This document shows, piece by piece, positions 16,201 through 23,212 of a DNA stretch of 24,689 bases (the stretch's first letter is position 1; each line of letters begins with the position of its first letter). The position numbers and the translations under genes were made by a program. The stretch comes from Anaerolineae bacterium (lineage in GTDB: Bacteria; Chloroflexota; Anaerolineae; Promineifilales; Promineifilaceae). The stretch spans positions 1 to 24,689 of the forward strand of contig JANQGC010000285.1 in assembly GCA_028277515.1 (NCBI GenBank). Reading direction: 5' to 3'. The notes beneath the pieces are model-generated. The model had not been told where the DNA came from. It saw nothing but the letters and a program-made list of their open reading frames with translations, and did not search any database.

Positions 16201-17641
16201 CTTCACCGGATTTAAAGCTGACCATGACCAGAAAGTTATGGAAATGCAGCGTATAGCAGGTGATGTGAAGGCTGCAGATATCCATTTGGTTATTGCCAGC
16301 ACCTCAATCAATGCCATCCATACCAGAATCCAAGATAATTTACGAAACCGTGTTGCTCTTGGCTTGGAATCTTCCATTGCTTATATTGATGCGCTAGGTA
16401 AAAGGGCTCCGGTGTTAGCAGAGATAAATGGCCGTGGTTATACTGTGATTGATCAAGAAATCCTGGAATGCCAGATTGCCGCACCGGCACGTTCGAAAGG
16501 CATACTGCCTAATTCTCAGACTGCTACCGAAGAGTTAACAGAAATCATCGATGCCATGCACAAGGCATGGAAAGGACGCAACCCACAAGTTATCGAGGAA
16601 CTGCCAGTCCAAATAACGCTTGAACAATTATGGTTTCGTTGTCCACCAGCTTCGATGCTTATCGACCCCGTTTCAGCAGCCGTGGGTTTGGATTATGATG
16701 ATTTGGCTCCAGTTACCATCGATTTTGGTCGTTTGGAGCCGGTGGCAATCGTATCTGGACCACCGCAGAGTGGAAAGACGGAATGTTTAGCAACGATCAT
16801 CTTAAGCACGGCACGTCAGCTCTCACCTGAGCAGATTGAAATCATCGTGCTGGCTCCCAAACGGAACCGTTTGCGATACCTGCATAAATTGCCGCATGTC
16901 CAATATGCGCAAACAACTGGCCAATGCCAGGAAGTTTTGAATTCTTTGATTGAATCTTTAGAAGATCGTGTTAGGAGATACCGCGATAGTCAAGCGGAGC
17001 TTGCCATAAGCGGTGCTTCGCAAGTCCAACAATTGCCCAAACGCATCTTGCTAATCATTGATGATTTTCAACGGTTGATGCGTGATGAAGCGCTACCTTC
17101 GCTTGTAGAACGATGTTATGCTGCCGGGCAGGAGATAGGGATTAATATCATCATCGCCGATACCGGCAATAACCTTATCCAGACAAAAAATCAATTCTTC
17201 AATATTCAATTTATCCAAAACGGCTTTAAAATGAATTGTGGTATTGCTCTTTCCACGGATCCTAATGATCTGACTCCTATGGGGTTGCAGTTCAAACTAA
17301 AACAGGCTTTGTTAAAACTTCACGAGCCAAAAATTGGACGGGGTCGCGCCTTCCTGTCCTATCAAGGTCGGGAATCGGTTGTTCAATTTGCCATGGTTGC
17401 TGATAGGAATAATAAGGAAAGCGAATACCTATCCAACTTGGAGACTATCACAAACGAAATATATATAGCCAAATCTAAAGAAGATCCGGTTTCAGAAAAT
17501 ATTAAGACGATTGAACACAGCTCTTTCGATGATTTAAGTAACGATTCCACCTTGTTGGATCGCCTACCAACTAAAACTTTGGCAGAGACTGATAAAACAG
17601 TAGATGCTGGAGATTTGGTTGATCCATCTCCTGGAACTTGA
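13283..17641 (+). CDS. eccC: EccC/EssC-like FtsK/SpoIIIE-family type VII secretion ATPase
   Basis: A 1452-residue membrane motor. Two hydrophobic helices near the N-terminus (about 48-65 and 77-95) are followed by three FtsK-like ATPase domains. D1 has Walker A GMTGTGKS (507-514), the family signature ADFKGGASELAKLKNLPHAVG, and Walker B LLDEF (Asp620, Glu621). D2 has GPGGAGKS (868-875) and an altered Walker B region, FEDF. D3 has GPPQSGKT (1159-1166) and IDDF. In ESX/Ess systems this protein sits at the inner membrane, binds WXG substrates through its distal domains and powers export. The architecture is EccC-like: there are no N-terminal FHA domains as in firmicute EssC, and FHA is supplied by separate proteins here. 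The start codon has only a distant AGGA. A roughly 70-residue polar C-terminal tail looks unstructured. Confidence 0.93.
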   Translation: MKGRAATTKTGGSKYVVRQRARRREPLPEKEIKIRRPKPIPEPPGKPNWLTMLPMVIMALTTGGLSFFLFRGIGSPTMRVLATALPMLLMASTMVGVQQYMHRRTLKEHSIKVQQINDAYNAHLESIREELDKFTTIQYRILNRESPPFRELEQRVIQKKTTLWERQLTDDDFLSLRVGTAALPPCVEVKVPDEDDDPRLEKAKKIVAEYSLVPDLPLTVNINKLGSVGIRGRRSEALYTAFMMVANIVVHQSPDEVQLYIFSHRQNAADLWGWARWLPHTNALRGGIDNQSRLSFKPETDEPIMLELSQELRQRSDRGLNLDSNYGQPQPHIVAIFDQVPELQGHKALSMLLTHDPYQDGNSLHASAIFVDHPVPPTVSAMVNVQEDRLDYRETWAADANQISHTGQAEMVVARKMEVLSRRLAPMHTEKGLSAGKGSLPNSVRLVEILGATNPNHIQLKHLYAPDYDPRKVMKFPVGLDTDLKPLNIILRETGQGGHGTHAMLAGMTGTGKSVLLQAMVLSMALTNPPAHLNFVLADFKGGASELAKLKNLPHAVGFVTDLNEALVERFRIALEAEVRRRKVLFDTAKETLGAPVANIRTYNKLCADKPLPHLVVLLDEFAHGLNINPNLRSAMDTIAAQGRALGVHLILSTQRAADFDNKIRPNIDVRMSLRVASREDSKTMFNREEAYSQLTRPGQAYLQVGDNEIFEMFQAARADIPFLPDGTKNILLLDEFAIYKVASDGRRQLLYKHDVQEPSTNGKEDTSTYSEAEVLVERIQDYCADHYPPSRIICLPPLPAPEDFPLLPLLDDLPLFVRWQDEIWTESKNAQKRLQVPLGMLDLPAKQAQNPFIVNLNERDGNYAVLGPGGAGKSVFLRSLILGLAASHTPDDLHIYVLGRGPALTVFEDLPHCGGIIQASETERITRLLDFIDKTIKARRQKMAETKVSHMDALRAARPDDLLPAIVVIFEDFTGFKADHDQKVMEMQRIAGDVKAADIHLVIASTSINAIHTRIQDNLRNRVALGLESSIAYIDALGKRAPVLAEINGRGYTVIDQEILECQIAAPARSKGILPNSQTATEELTEIIDAMHKAWKGRNPQVIEELPVQITLEQLWFRCPPASMLIDPVSAAVGLDYDDLAPVTIDFGRLEPVAIVSGPPQSGKTECLATIILSTARQLSPEQIEIIVLAPKRNRLRYLHKLPHVQYAQTTGQCQEVLNSLIESLEDRVRRYRDSQAELAISGASQVQQLPKRILLIIDDFQRLMRDEALPSLVERCYAAGQEIGINIIIADTGNNLIQTKNQFFNIQFIQNGFKMNCGIALSTDPNDLTPMGLQFKLKQALLKLHEPKIGRGRAFLSYQGRESVVQFAMVADRNNKESEYLSNLETITNEIYIAKSKEDPVSENIKTIEHSSFDDLSNDSTLLDRLPTKTLAETDKTVDAGDLVDPSPGT

Positions 17642-17676
17642 TCGGGATATATAAGAATATGAAATAGGAATTCGTT

Positions 17677-18018
17677 ATGGCAGTTTTGCATATGGAAACT
17701 GAAAGGGTTCATGCTTCAGGAGGCCGAATTCAGCGATTTTCTGATGGAGTAGCAGAGGCAGCAAATCAACTTCAACGATCTCTGTATCGATTACATAGTA
17801 GTTGGAGTGGATCATCTGCCGATCGCTTTGCCAGTGACATGAGATATGTTTTGCGCCGGATGCAGCAGGTGGCTGATGAGGGGAACCAACTTAGCCGCCG
17901 AGTTTCGGCCGAGGTTGACGAGTGGAAACAGGTTGATAATATCTGGAAATATGAAAATCCTCCCCAAAACAGAAGATTCTATACTCTGCCCACCTCGCCC
18001 TCGAAGTTAGACCCATAG
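17677..18018 (+). CDS. WXG100 protein with LHMET-type N-terminus
   Basis: A 113-residue protein with the WXG turn at W43-S44-G45 and two amphipathic helices. It begins MAVLHMETERVH and has EVDEWKQVD at the end of the second helix, features shared with the N-terminal modules of the proteins at 20962 and 22124. About 20 polar residues rich in Pro follow the hairpin. It is a likely type VII substrate, and possibly a partner or chaperoning subunit for the longer proteins. AGGAA at 17666-17670 supports the start, 35 bases after the ATPase stop, suggesting the same transcript. Confidence 0.88.
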   Translation: MAVLHMETERVHASGGRIQRFSDGVAEAANQLQRSLYRLHSSWSGSSADRFASDMRYVLRRMQQVADEGNQLSRRVSAEVDEWKQVDNIWKYENPPQNRRFYTLPTSPSKLDP

Positions 18019-18078
18019 GTAGCAATGATGTATCTAATTAGTTTTAATATGGTTAAGTTTGGAGTGATTTAGGCTTTA

Positions 18079-18096
18079 GATAGTCGAGCGGCTATT
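18079..18096 (+). terminator. Weak possible terminator hairpin
   Basis: GATAGTC (18079-18085) can pair with GGCTATT (18090-18096) around a GAGC loop, two of the seven pairs being G-U. A run of seven T lies 13 bases further on, too far for a standard intrinsic terminator. It sits between the WXG100 gene and the secreted repeat protein, where a transcript end would make sense. Confidence 0.22.
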
Positions 18097-18141
18097 TCAA
18101 ATTTAGTGCTTTTTTTGTTTAGTGGTAGGAGGTAGTGGAGA

Positions 18142-20721
18142 ATGAATCCCAGATGGAGTAAGCACACCAGGATTTTTGTATTAACGTTCTTCATTGTACT
18201 ATTAGCATTTTTGTCCAACACTGTCCATGCTGGAGCCATTGAATATATCCTAAACAACCCTGCTGGCTATGAATTTAGTCCTCAAAGTGTAGAAGCGAGT
18301 TGGGAAGATGTTGGTGAAAATTCCTCGAGCGGTGGGGGTATAAGTAATAACAATAATGATTCTGATTTACCAAGTATGACTTTTGCACCAGATGGCTCTT
18401 TGTTTATCGCTTGGGAAGATTACAGCGGAGGAGATGGAGAAATCTATGTCAGGCGTTGGAACGGGAATTCATGGAACCAAGTAGGTTCGAATTCAGCCCA
18501 ATCTGGTGGCATCAGTAATAACAGTGGAACTTCCCGCCGGCCTAGTCTTGATATTACTCCCGGTGGTACCCCATATATCGCTTGGGACGATAATTCCAAT
18601 GGCGATTATGAAATCTATGTGAAAACCTGGAATGGTAGCAGTTGGACCGAGGTCGGCTCGATTTCAGCATCAGGGGGAGGAATCAGCAACAATTCTGGTG
18701 ATTCAATGAGTCCCAAATTAGTTGTTGACAATAATGGTATTCCTTACGTATGTTGGATAGATGATTCATCGGGCAATTGGGAAATATATATCCGCCGTTG
18801 GAATAATAGTTATTGGGAAGAAGTGGGATCAAACTCTGCTTCCGGTGGCGGAATCAGTAATAATTCAGGTGTATCCCGTTCCTGCACTCTTGCTATAGGA
18901 TCTAATAATAGACCTGTTGTTGCTTGGCGTGATAATACATCTGGTGATTATGAAATATATGCTAGACAGTGGAATGGCAGCAGTTGGTCACTTATTGGAA
19001 ATAGTTCAGCCAGTGGAGGTGGCATAAGCAACAATTCGGGAATATCTGGGAATCCCAGAATGATTAATGGTGATGGTAATATGTTATACCTAGGTTGGCA
19101 TGATAGCTCTCCAGGGAATTATGAAATTTATTTGAGGCGTTGGAATGGAAGCAGTTGGGTTGAAGTTGGAAATTCTGCAAGAGGGGGGGGGATAAGTTCA
19201 AATTCTTCAAAATCTACAGCTACATCACCTGCATATTCGGCAAATGGTAATCTTTATGTAGCATGGCACGATGAACCATCAAGTGGTGATGTTGAGATTT
19301 TTGTGCGGCGCTGGAATGGAAGCAGTTGGGTTGAAGTAGGGAACAATTCAGCCAGTGGTGGCGGGATTAGTAACAACAGCGGTGATTCTACAAAACCTCA
19401 TTTAATCTTTTCACCATCGGGCATACCTTATATTGCATGGAGCGATGGCAGCGCTGGCGACACCGAGATTTATGTTAAGCGTTGGTCTGAAGGTGTTAAT
19501 TGTTACAATTTGAATCTAACCCACACTGGAAATGGTAGCGATCCTATGGCTTTTCCATCTAAATCACTTGATTGTAATAACGGACAATACGTTTCCGGGG
19601 AAAACATTGATTTAGAAGCCTATCCGAGTAACGGTTGGTATGTTTCAAGTTGGACTGGAACAAGTAATGACAACAGTAATTCTTTATTCAACACGGTGAC
19701 GATGCCGTCTAGCGACCATACAGTTGTCGCAAATTATGAGGAAGAGCAGCAATATTACTCCTTGACGGTTAATGTTAACGGTAATGGATCTGTTGTAATC
19801 AATCCTGATCAGACCAGTTATGTTCAAGGAACAACTGTAGAGCTTACTGCTCAACCTGGTGGAGGATGGGCTTTTTCAGGTTGGAGTGGGGATTTAAATG
19901 GTAATACGAATCCCACCTTGTTATCGATGAATGGTGATAAATCCGTCACCGCAAATTTCGAGCAGACTGCCGATACCACGGCGCCAGCGATTATCGATGA
20001 TTTGGAGGCTGTTCCCGGTGATAGTGTCGGTAGCATTAAGCTCAGCTGGACAGCCCCAGGAGATGATGGGACATCAGGAAGGGCGAGTCGTTATGTAGTC
20101 AGGCGCTCAAATTCGCGGATAATTAGTAGTAATTGGGGATCTGCTACTGATATTAGCGGCGAACCGCAACCAGATAATTCTGGTAGCCGTCAAACCATGA
20201 CAGTCAAAGGTCTGGCAGAAGGAAGACGTTACTACTTTGCCATCAGGGCAGAAGACGAGGCGGGTAATATGGGGGGCATCTCTAACAGTCCTGATGCGAC
20301 AACCCCAACTATTCATAAAATTCATTTACCAAATCTCTTAGCCTCATTCACCAATTATTGGGATGGAAATCGGGAGCGAGAGCCAAACGACAAATATAAT
20401 TTAGCCAATGGTGTTCTGCGATCAGGAATCACATATTTTGGTTCATTTTCAGACGCCAATGATATAGATGACTACTATCATTTCACTAGCAACAATTCAG
20501 GTCTTGTGGAAATAACCTTGAAAAATATTCCTTATGGTCAAGATTATGATCTCGTATTGCGAAATGAATTTTTAAGCGCCGTCGGGTTTTCCGGAAATCA
20601 TGAAAATAGTGATGAACTAATTTCTGTCAATTTATCATCAGGACTTTATTACATTCAAGTAAACAATGATATTAAGAAAGCTCACACAGACAGCTATTCC
20701 CTGAAAGTAATTTATCCATGA
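18142..20721 (+). CDS. Large secreted multidomain repeat protein (seven-repeat propeller, InlB-like repeats, FN3, PPC)
   Basis: An 859-residue exported protein with a clear signal peptide (1-30, ending VHA). Residues about 53-449 are seven copies of a roughly 57-residue unit with 'SSWxEVGxxSASGGGISNNSG' and 'PYIAWxDxSxGDxEIYVRRWNG' motifs (see repeat entry), which suits a seven-bladed propeller. Two domains like divergent InlB B-repeats/bacterial GxW repeats follow (about 453-532 and 538-609, each ending in VTANFE or similar). Then come a fibronectin type III-like domain (about 612-720) and a C-terminal PPC-like domain (about 745-859, beginning REPNDKYNLANG). There is no catalytic site; binding or adhesion is likeliest. 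Export would be by Sec, not type VII. GGAGG at 18127-18131 gives the ribosome site. Whether it works with the secretion genes or merely sits among them cannot be told. Confidence 0.82.
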   Translation: MNPRWSKHTRIFVLTFFIVLLAFLSNTVHAGAIEYILNNPAGYEFSPQSVEASWEDVGENSSSGGGISNNNNDSDLPSMTFAPDGSLFIAWEDYSGGDGEIYVRRWNGNSWNQVGSNSAQSGGISNNSGTSRRPSLDITPGGTPYIAWDDNSNGDYEIYVKTWNGSSWTEVGSISASGGGISNNSGDSMSPKLVVDNNGIPYVCWIDDSSGNWEIYIRRWNNSYWEEVGSNSASGGGISNNSGVSRSCTLAIGSNNRPVVAWRDNTSGDYEIYARQWNGSSWSLIGNSSASGGGISNNSGISGNPRMINGDGNMLYLGWHDSSPGNYEIYLRRWNGSSWVEVGNSARGGGISSNSSKSTATSPAYSANGNLYVAWHDEPSSGDVEIFVRRWNGSSWVEVGNNSASGGGISNNSGDSTKPHLIFSPSGIPYIAWSDGSAGDTEIYVKRWSEGVNCYNLNLTHTGNGSDPMAFPSKSLDCNNGQYVSGENIDLEAYPSNGWYVSSWTGTSNDNSNSLFNTVTMPSSDHTVVANYEEEQQYYSLTVNVNGNGSVVINPDQTSYVQGTTVELTAQPGGGWAFSGWSGDLNGNTNPTLLSMNGDKSVTANFEQTADTTAPAIIDDLEAVPGDSVGSIKLSWTAPGDDGTSGRASRYVVRRSNSRIISSNWGSATDISGEPQPDNSGSRQTMTVKGLAEGRRYYFAIRAEDEAGNMGGISNSPDATTPTIHKIHLPNLLASFTNYWDGNREREPNDKYNLANGVLRSGITYFGSFSDANDIDDYYHFTSNNSGLVEITLKNIPYGQDYDLVLRNEFLSAVGFSGNHENSDELISVNLSSGLYYIQVNNDIKKAHTDSYSLKVIYP
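18298..19490 (+). repeat. Seven tandem coding repeats of about 171 bases
   Basis: Units begin near 18298, 18465, 18637, 18807, 18979, 19150 and 19322. Each encodes about 57 residues with a Ser/Gly/Asn loop (SGGGISNNSG) and a strand pair ending in EIYVRRWNG. Units 5 to 7 share long near-identical DNA stretches such as TGGAATGGAAGCAGTTGG, so recombination between units is possible. Confidence 0.85.
19183..19191 (+). repeat. Nine-G homopolymer tract inside the repeat gene
   Basis: Nine consecutive G encode part of the Gly run in the sixth unit. Other units spell the same glycines with mixed codons. In this copy the frame is open. Length change by slippage would shift the frame and truncate the protein about two fifths of the way along. 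Confidence 0.6.
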
Positions 20722-20802
20722 AAATACTGAATAAAAACCAAATTTAAAGGTGAATTGTTATTTTATATTTTACTTCCTTGACTAAATTATGGGGGCAAGA
20801 TA

Positions 20803-20901
20803 ATGGCACTGACTTATTATAAGCCAGAACTGGAGACAGTAACGAGATTGCTGACTGATACGATGAGAAGCTATAGCAACTATGGACGCCGGAAAGATTG
20901 A
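20803..20901 (+). CDS. Possible 32-residue small ORF
   Basis: In the 240-base gap between the repeat protein and the WXG-headed protein, an ATG at 20803 opens a 32-codon frame (begins MALTYYKPELETV, ends YGRRKD). GGGGG at 20791-20795 is a possible but imperfect ribosome site. The MAL start faintly recalls the WXG modules nearby, so it might be a remnant, but no WXG motif is present. No other structure was seen in the gap. Evidence for a real gene is thin. Confidence 0.25.
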   Translation: MALTYYKPELETVTRLLTDTMRSYSNYGRRKD

Positions 20902-20961
20902 GGATAATTCACAAGAAGTCTAGACTATCATGATGAATAAGTAGGGAGAAAATCGGTTACT

Positions 20962-22008
20962 ATGGCCATTCTTCATATGGAAACGGGGCTTGTGCGCAGC
21001 ACAGGGCAGCAGCTTAAACAAACTACAAATGCCTTAACGGATCAGGTGCAATTGTTGTATCAATTTGCTAATAGTCTTGCTAGCAGCTGGCAGGGGGCCA
21101 GCCGTGACGAATTTCTCGACGAAATGAACCTACTACTCCGTAACTTTAATTCTCTTGCTGAAGAAGGTAATAATTTGTGTTTACGTTTGCAGACTGAAGT
21201 AGATGAGTGGAAAGCTGTTGATCGTCGTTTTGGAGATCAGGTTGCTGGAGCCCCAGTTACTATAGTCCCAACTACCCCTGCTGTATCTGAAGTTGGTCAG
21301 GCTAGCACTTTAATAGTACAAGATTTCGATGGTCTTATGAATTATGAACCCCAATATTCTGACCAGTTCGGCGATACACTAGAGGAATTGTACGAATATC
21401 TTCGGGATAGTTTGAATGGAGAAGTGGGAGAAACCGATCTCATTCAAAAGATGGCTGCAGAAACAGGGCTCACAGTAGATGAGGCGCGCCAGCAATTTGA
21501 TGAAATTTTGCGGCTGATCCAGGAGAGAACACCTGATGGCGAGAGCCCAAGGCTAAATACACTCAACTTCTTGCATGATGATCATTGGGGTAGTCGCCGC
21601 CAGATTTTATGTGGCAAAGTAGTTGGTGACAACTTAGGCGTGCACCCAGCATTTGCCATATTAGTCAATCCCGAAGGGGGTTTAATTGGACCAGGAGATT
21701 CTGGAATCACGTCAATTCTTGATCCCAACCTAAAAGGTCTATTTGACGAGAATGCCTGGGATTACCATGGTGCTGCCCACGATGCTTATGGCTATCTGAT
21801 TAATAATCACCAAATAGGTCCTGGTTATGAATATATCGATAGCCCATTGAATTACCTTGATGGTTTGGATACGAATAATCCCCTTTCTGGTCAAATTTCT
21901 GGCTACCTTTTTTGGGCGCGCAAAGTTGGTATTCCTGAGACGTTAATCGAAACATATATAAAGAGTCAAATAGGAGGAGGATTAGGGACCATCAGAATCA
22001 TAATATGA
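20962..22008 (+). CDS. WXG100-headed long protein with unknown C-terminal domain; candidate type VII effector
   Basis: A 348-residue protein. Residues 1-95 are a WXG100 module: MAILHMET start, W43-Q44-G45 turn and EVDEWKAVD at the end of helix two. A Pro/Thr/Val linker (about 97-115) leads to an acidic helical region (about 120-200) and a C-terminal domain (about 205-348). That domain contains HPAFAILVNPEGG, a His/Asp cluster YHGAAHDAYGYL (H269, H273, D274), IGPGYEYI and a late GYLFWARK. The HD pair next to a Tyr-rich helix vaguely recalls phospholipase A2-type active sites, but I do not recognise the family and assign no activity. Layout (secretion head, linker, variable tail) matches polymorphic toxins exported by type VII systems. 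GGGAG at 20944-20948 is somewhat distant from the ATG. There is no signal peptide. Confidence 0.8.
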   Translation: MAILHMETGLVRSTGQQLKQTTNALTDQVQLLYQFANSLASSWQGASRDEFLDEMNLLLRNFNSLAEEGNNLCLRLQTEVDEWKAVDRRFGDQVAGAPVTIVPTTPAVSEVGQASTLIVQDFDGLMNYEPQYSDQFGDTLEELYEYLRDSLNGEVGETDLIQKMAAETGLTVDEARQQFDEILRLIQERTPDGESPRLNTLNFLHDDHWGSRRQILCGKVVGDNLGVHPAFAILVNPEGGLIGPGDSGITSILDPNLKGLFDENAWDYHGAAHDAYGYLINNHQIGPGYEYIDSPLNYLDGLDTNNPLSGQISGYLFWARKVGIPETLIETYIKSQIGGGLGTIRIII

Positions 22009-22123
22009 AATAAATTTACAATATTCAAAATAGGAAACGTTTAGATTTAATTTTCCAGCATCTTGTTGGTATTGCTCTTGACCATATATTGATACTAATG
22101 TCGAGACAGGAGGAATAAATCAT

Positions 22124-23119
22124 ATGGCATTATTGCATATGGAAACAGAACGAGTTCATGATTCCGCTCAGGAAATGAAACGAGTGGCAGATGAGATAAG
22201 TGAAGCCGCAAGCAACCTGCAGCGTTCATTGAATAGATTACATGCCAGTTGGAGCGGATCATCGGCCAGTCGATTTGAAAACGATCTTAACTATACCTTG
22301 CGCACTCTCAGAAATGCTTCTGACAATGGTATGCATTTGAGTCGTCGCGTTCATTCTGAGGTGCAAGAGTGGGAACGCATTGACAATGACGGAGCAGCCC
22401 GAATTTCTGCTGATTCTTCATTTCATTTACGCTTTGCAGACCGCTTGGATTCAATTGGTGACTATACATGGATATTTGAAGGTGGCCTGGGATTTATTGG
22501 TCTGGGTGGGCTTCGATTCATTGAAGGTTCAACCTACGCTAATCAGGTCATCATAGAAGGCAGTCAAAGGGCTAAAGACTTGGCAGGTGTAAGCTCGCAC
22601 CTCACGCATGTTAAAACTGGGAATTTACCAGGTCATATTGCGGCTGGTGCCGGTAAATTGACTCCCATAGATTTGATTGGACCTGGACTCAGGACAGGGG
22701 CACAATGGATCCGTGATGTAGATGAGTATTCCGATGATCCATTGAGGATGGTATCGGCTATGCAAATAGATGCAGCCGCAATTGTTGTTCCTACTATTGC
22801 GGGTGCAGCGGTTGGTGGAGCAGTCGGCGCCAAAGTAGGCGGCGTAGTGGGTGGCGCGATCGGAGCCGCTTTTGGAGGAATTGGAGCTGTTCCTGGCGCT
22901 GCCGCAGGAGCCGTAATTGGCGGAATCGTGGGCAAAATCGCTGGCAGTTGGATCGCCGATGAAGCTGCGGTAAAACCATTCATGAAAAGTGATTTTCGTA
23001 AAGATCTTATTGATCATGAAACCAATCGTAAAAGACGTAACTTGGATAAACTGAAAATTGCGGCTGATAATATATTTGTCAGGCCAAGGCCTGGTCCTGA
23101 CTTTAGCTTCTCTTGGTAA
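22124..23119 (+). CDS. WXG100-headed protein with glycine-zipper C-terminus; candidate pore-forming type VII effector
   Basis: A 331-residue protein. Residues 1-95 form a WXG100 module (MALLHMETERVH, W43-S44-G45, EVQEWERID), very close to the short WXG100 at 17677. A middle region (about 100-210) is mixed and unrecognised. Residues about 215-275 are a long small-residue stretch with repeated GxxxG spacing (AGAAVGGAVGAKVGG, GGAIGAAFGGIG), able to form membrane-spanning glycine-zipper hairpins. A basic tail (NRKRRNLDKLK) and an aromatic end FSFSW follow. Glycine-zipper tails on LXG proteins such as streptococcal TelE permeabilise membranes, so a pore-forming toxin is the best guess. A structural membrane protein cannot be excluded. 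A strong AGGAGGA at 22108-22114 supports the start. Confidence 0.82.
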   Translation: MALLHMETERVHDSAQEMKRVADEISEAASNLQRSLNRLHASWSGSSASRFENDLNYTLRTLRNASDNGMHLSRRVHSEVQEWERIDNDGAARISADSSFHLRFADRLDSIGDYTWIFEGGLGFIGLGGLRFIEGSTYANQVIIEGSQRAKDLAGVSSHLTHVKTGNLPGHIAAGAGKLTPIDLIGPGLRTGAQWIRDVDEYSDDPLRMVSAMQIDAAAIVVPTIAGAAVGGAVGAKVGGVVGGAIGAAFGGIGAVPGAAAGAVIGGIVGKIAGSWIADEAAVKPFMKSDFRKDLIDHETNRKRRNLDKLKIAADNIFVRPRPGPDFSFSW

Positions 23120-23212
23120 AGATTTCATGCCGGATAACCAATATCACAGATGGAAGTTGAGGCTGGTTGTAAAACTTTTTTAGAATTTAATTTTTGACAG
23201 GAGACCTATTAA

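Noticed and set aside
18298..19490. Tandem repeats considered as a CRISPR-like array
   Set aside because: Units are about 171 bases, in frame and protein-coding, with no short repeat/spacer pattern and no cas genes.
22021..22123. Possible promoter (TTGTTG, 16-base gap, TATATT) before the glycine-zipper protein gene
   Set aside because: The -35 is poor and the region is AT-rich; not enough to separate it from chance.
22625..23128. Long minus-strand frames opposite the glycine-zipper region
   Set aside because: Ala/Pro/Arg-rich shadows created by the repetitive Gly/Ala codons of the real plus-strand gene.
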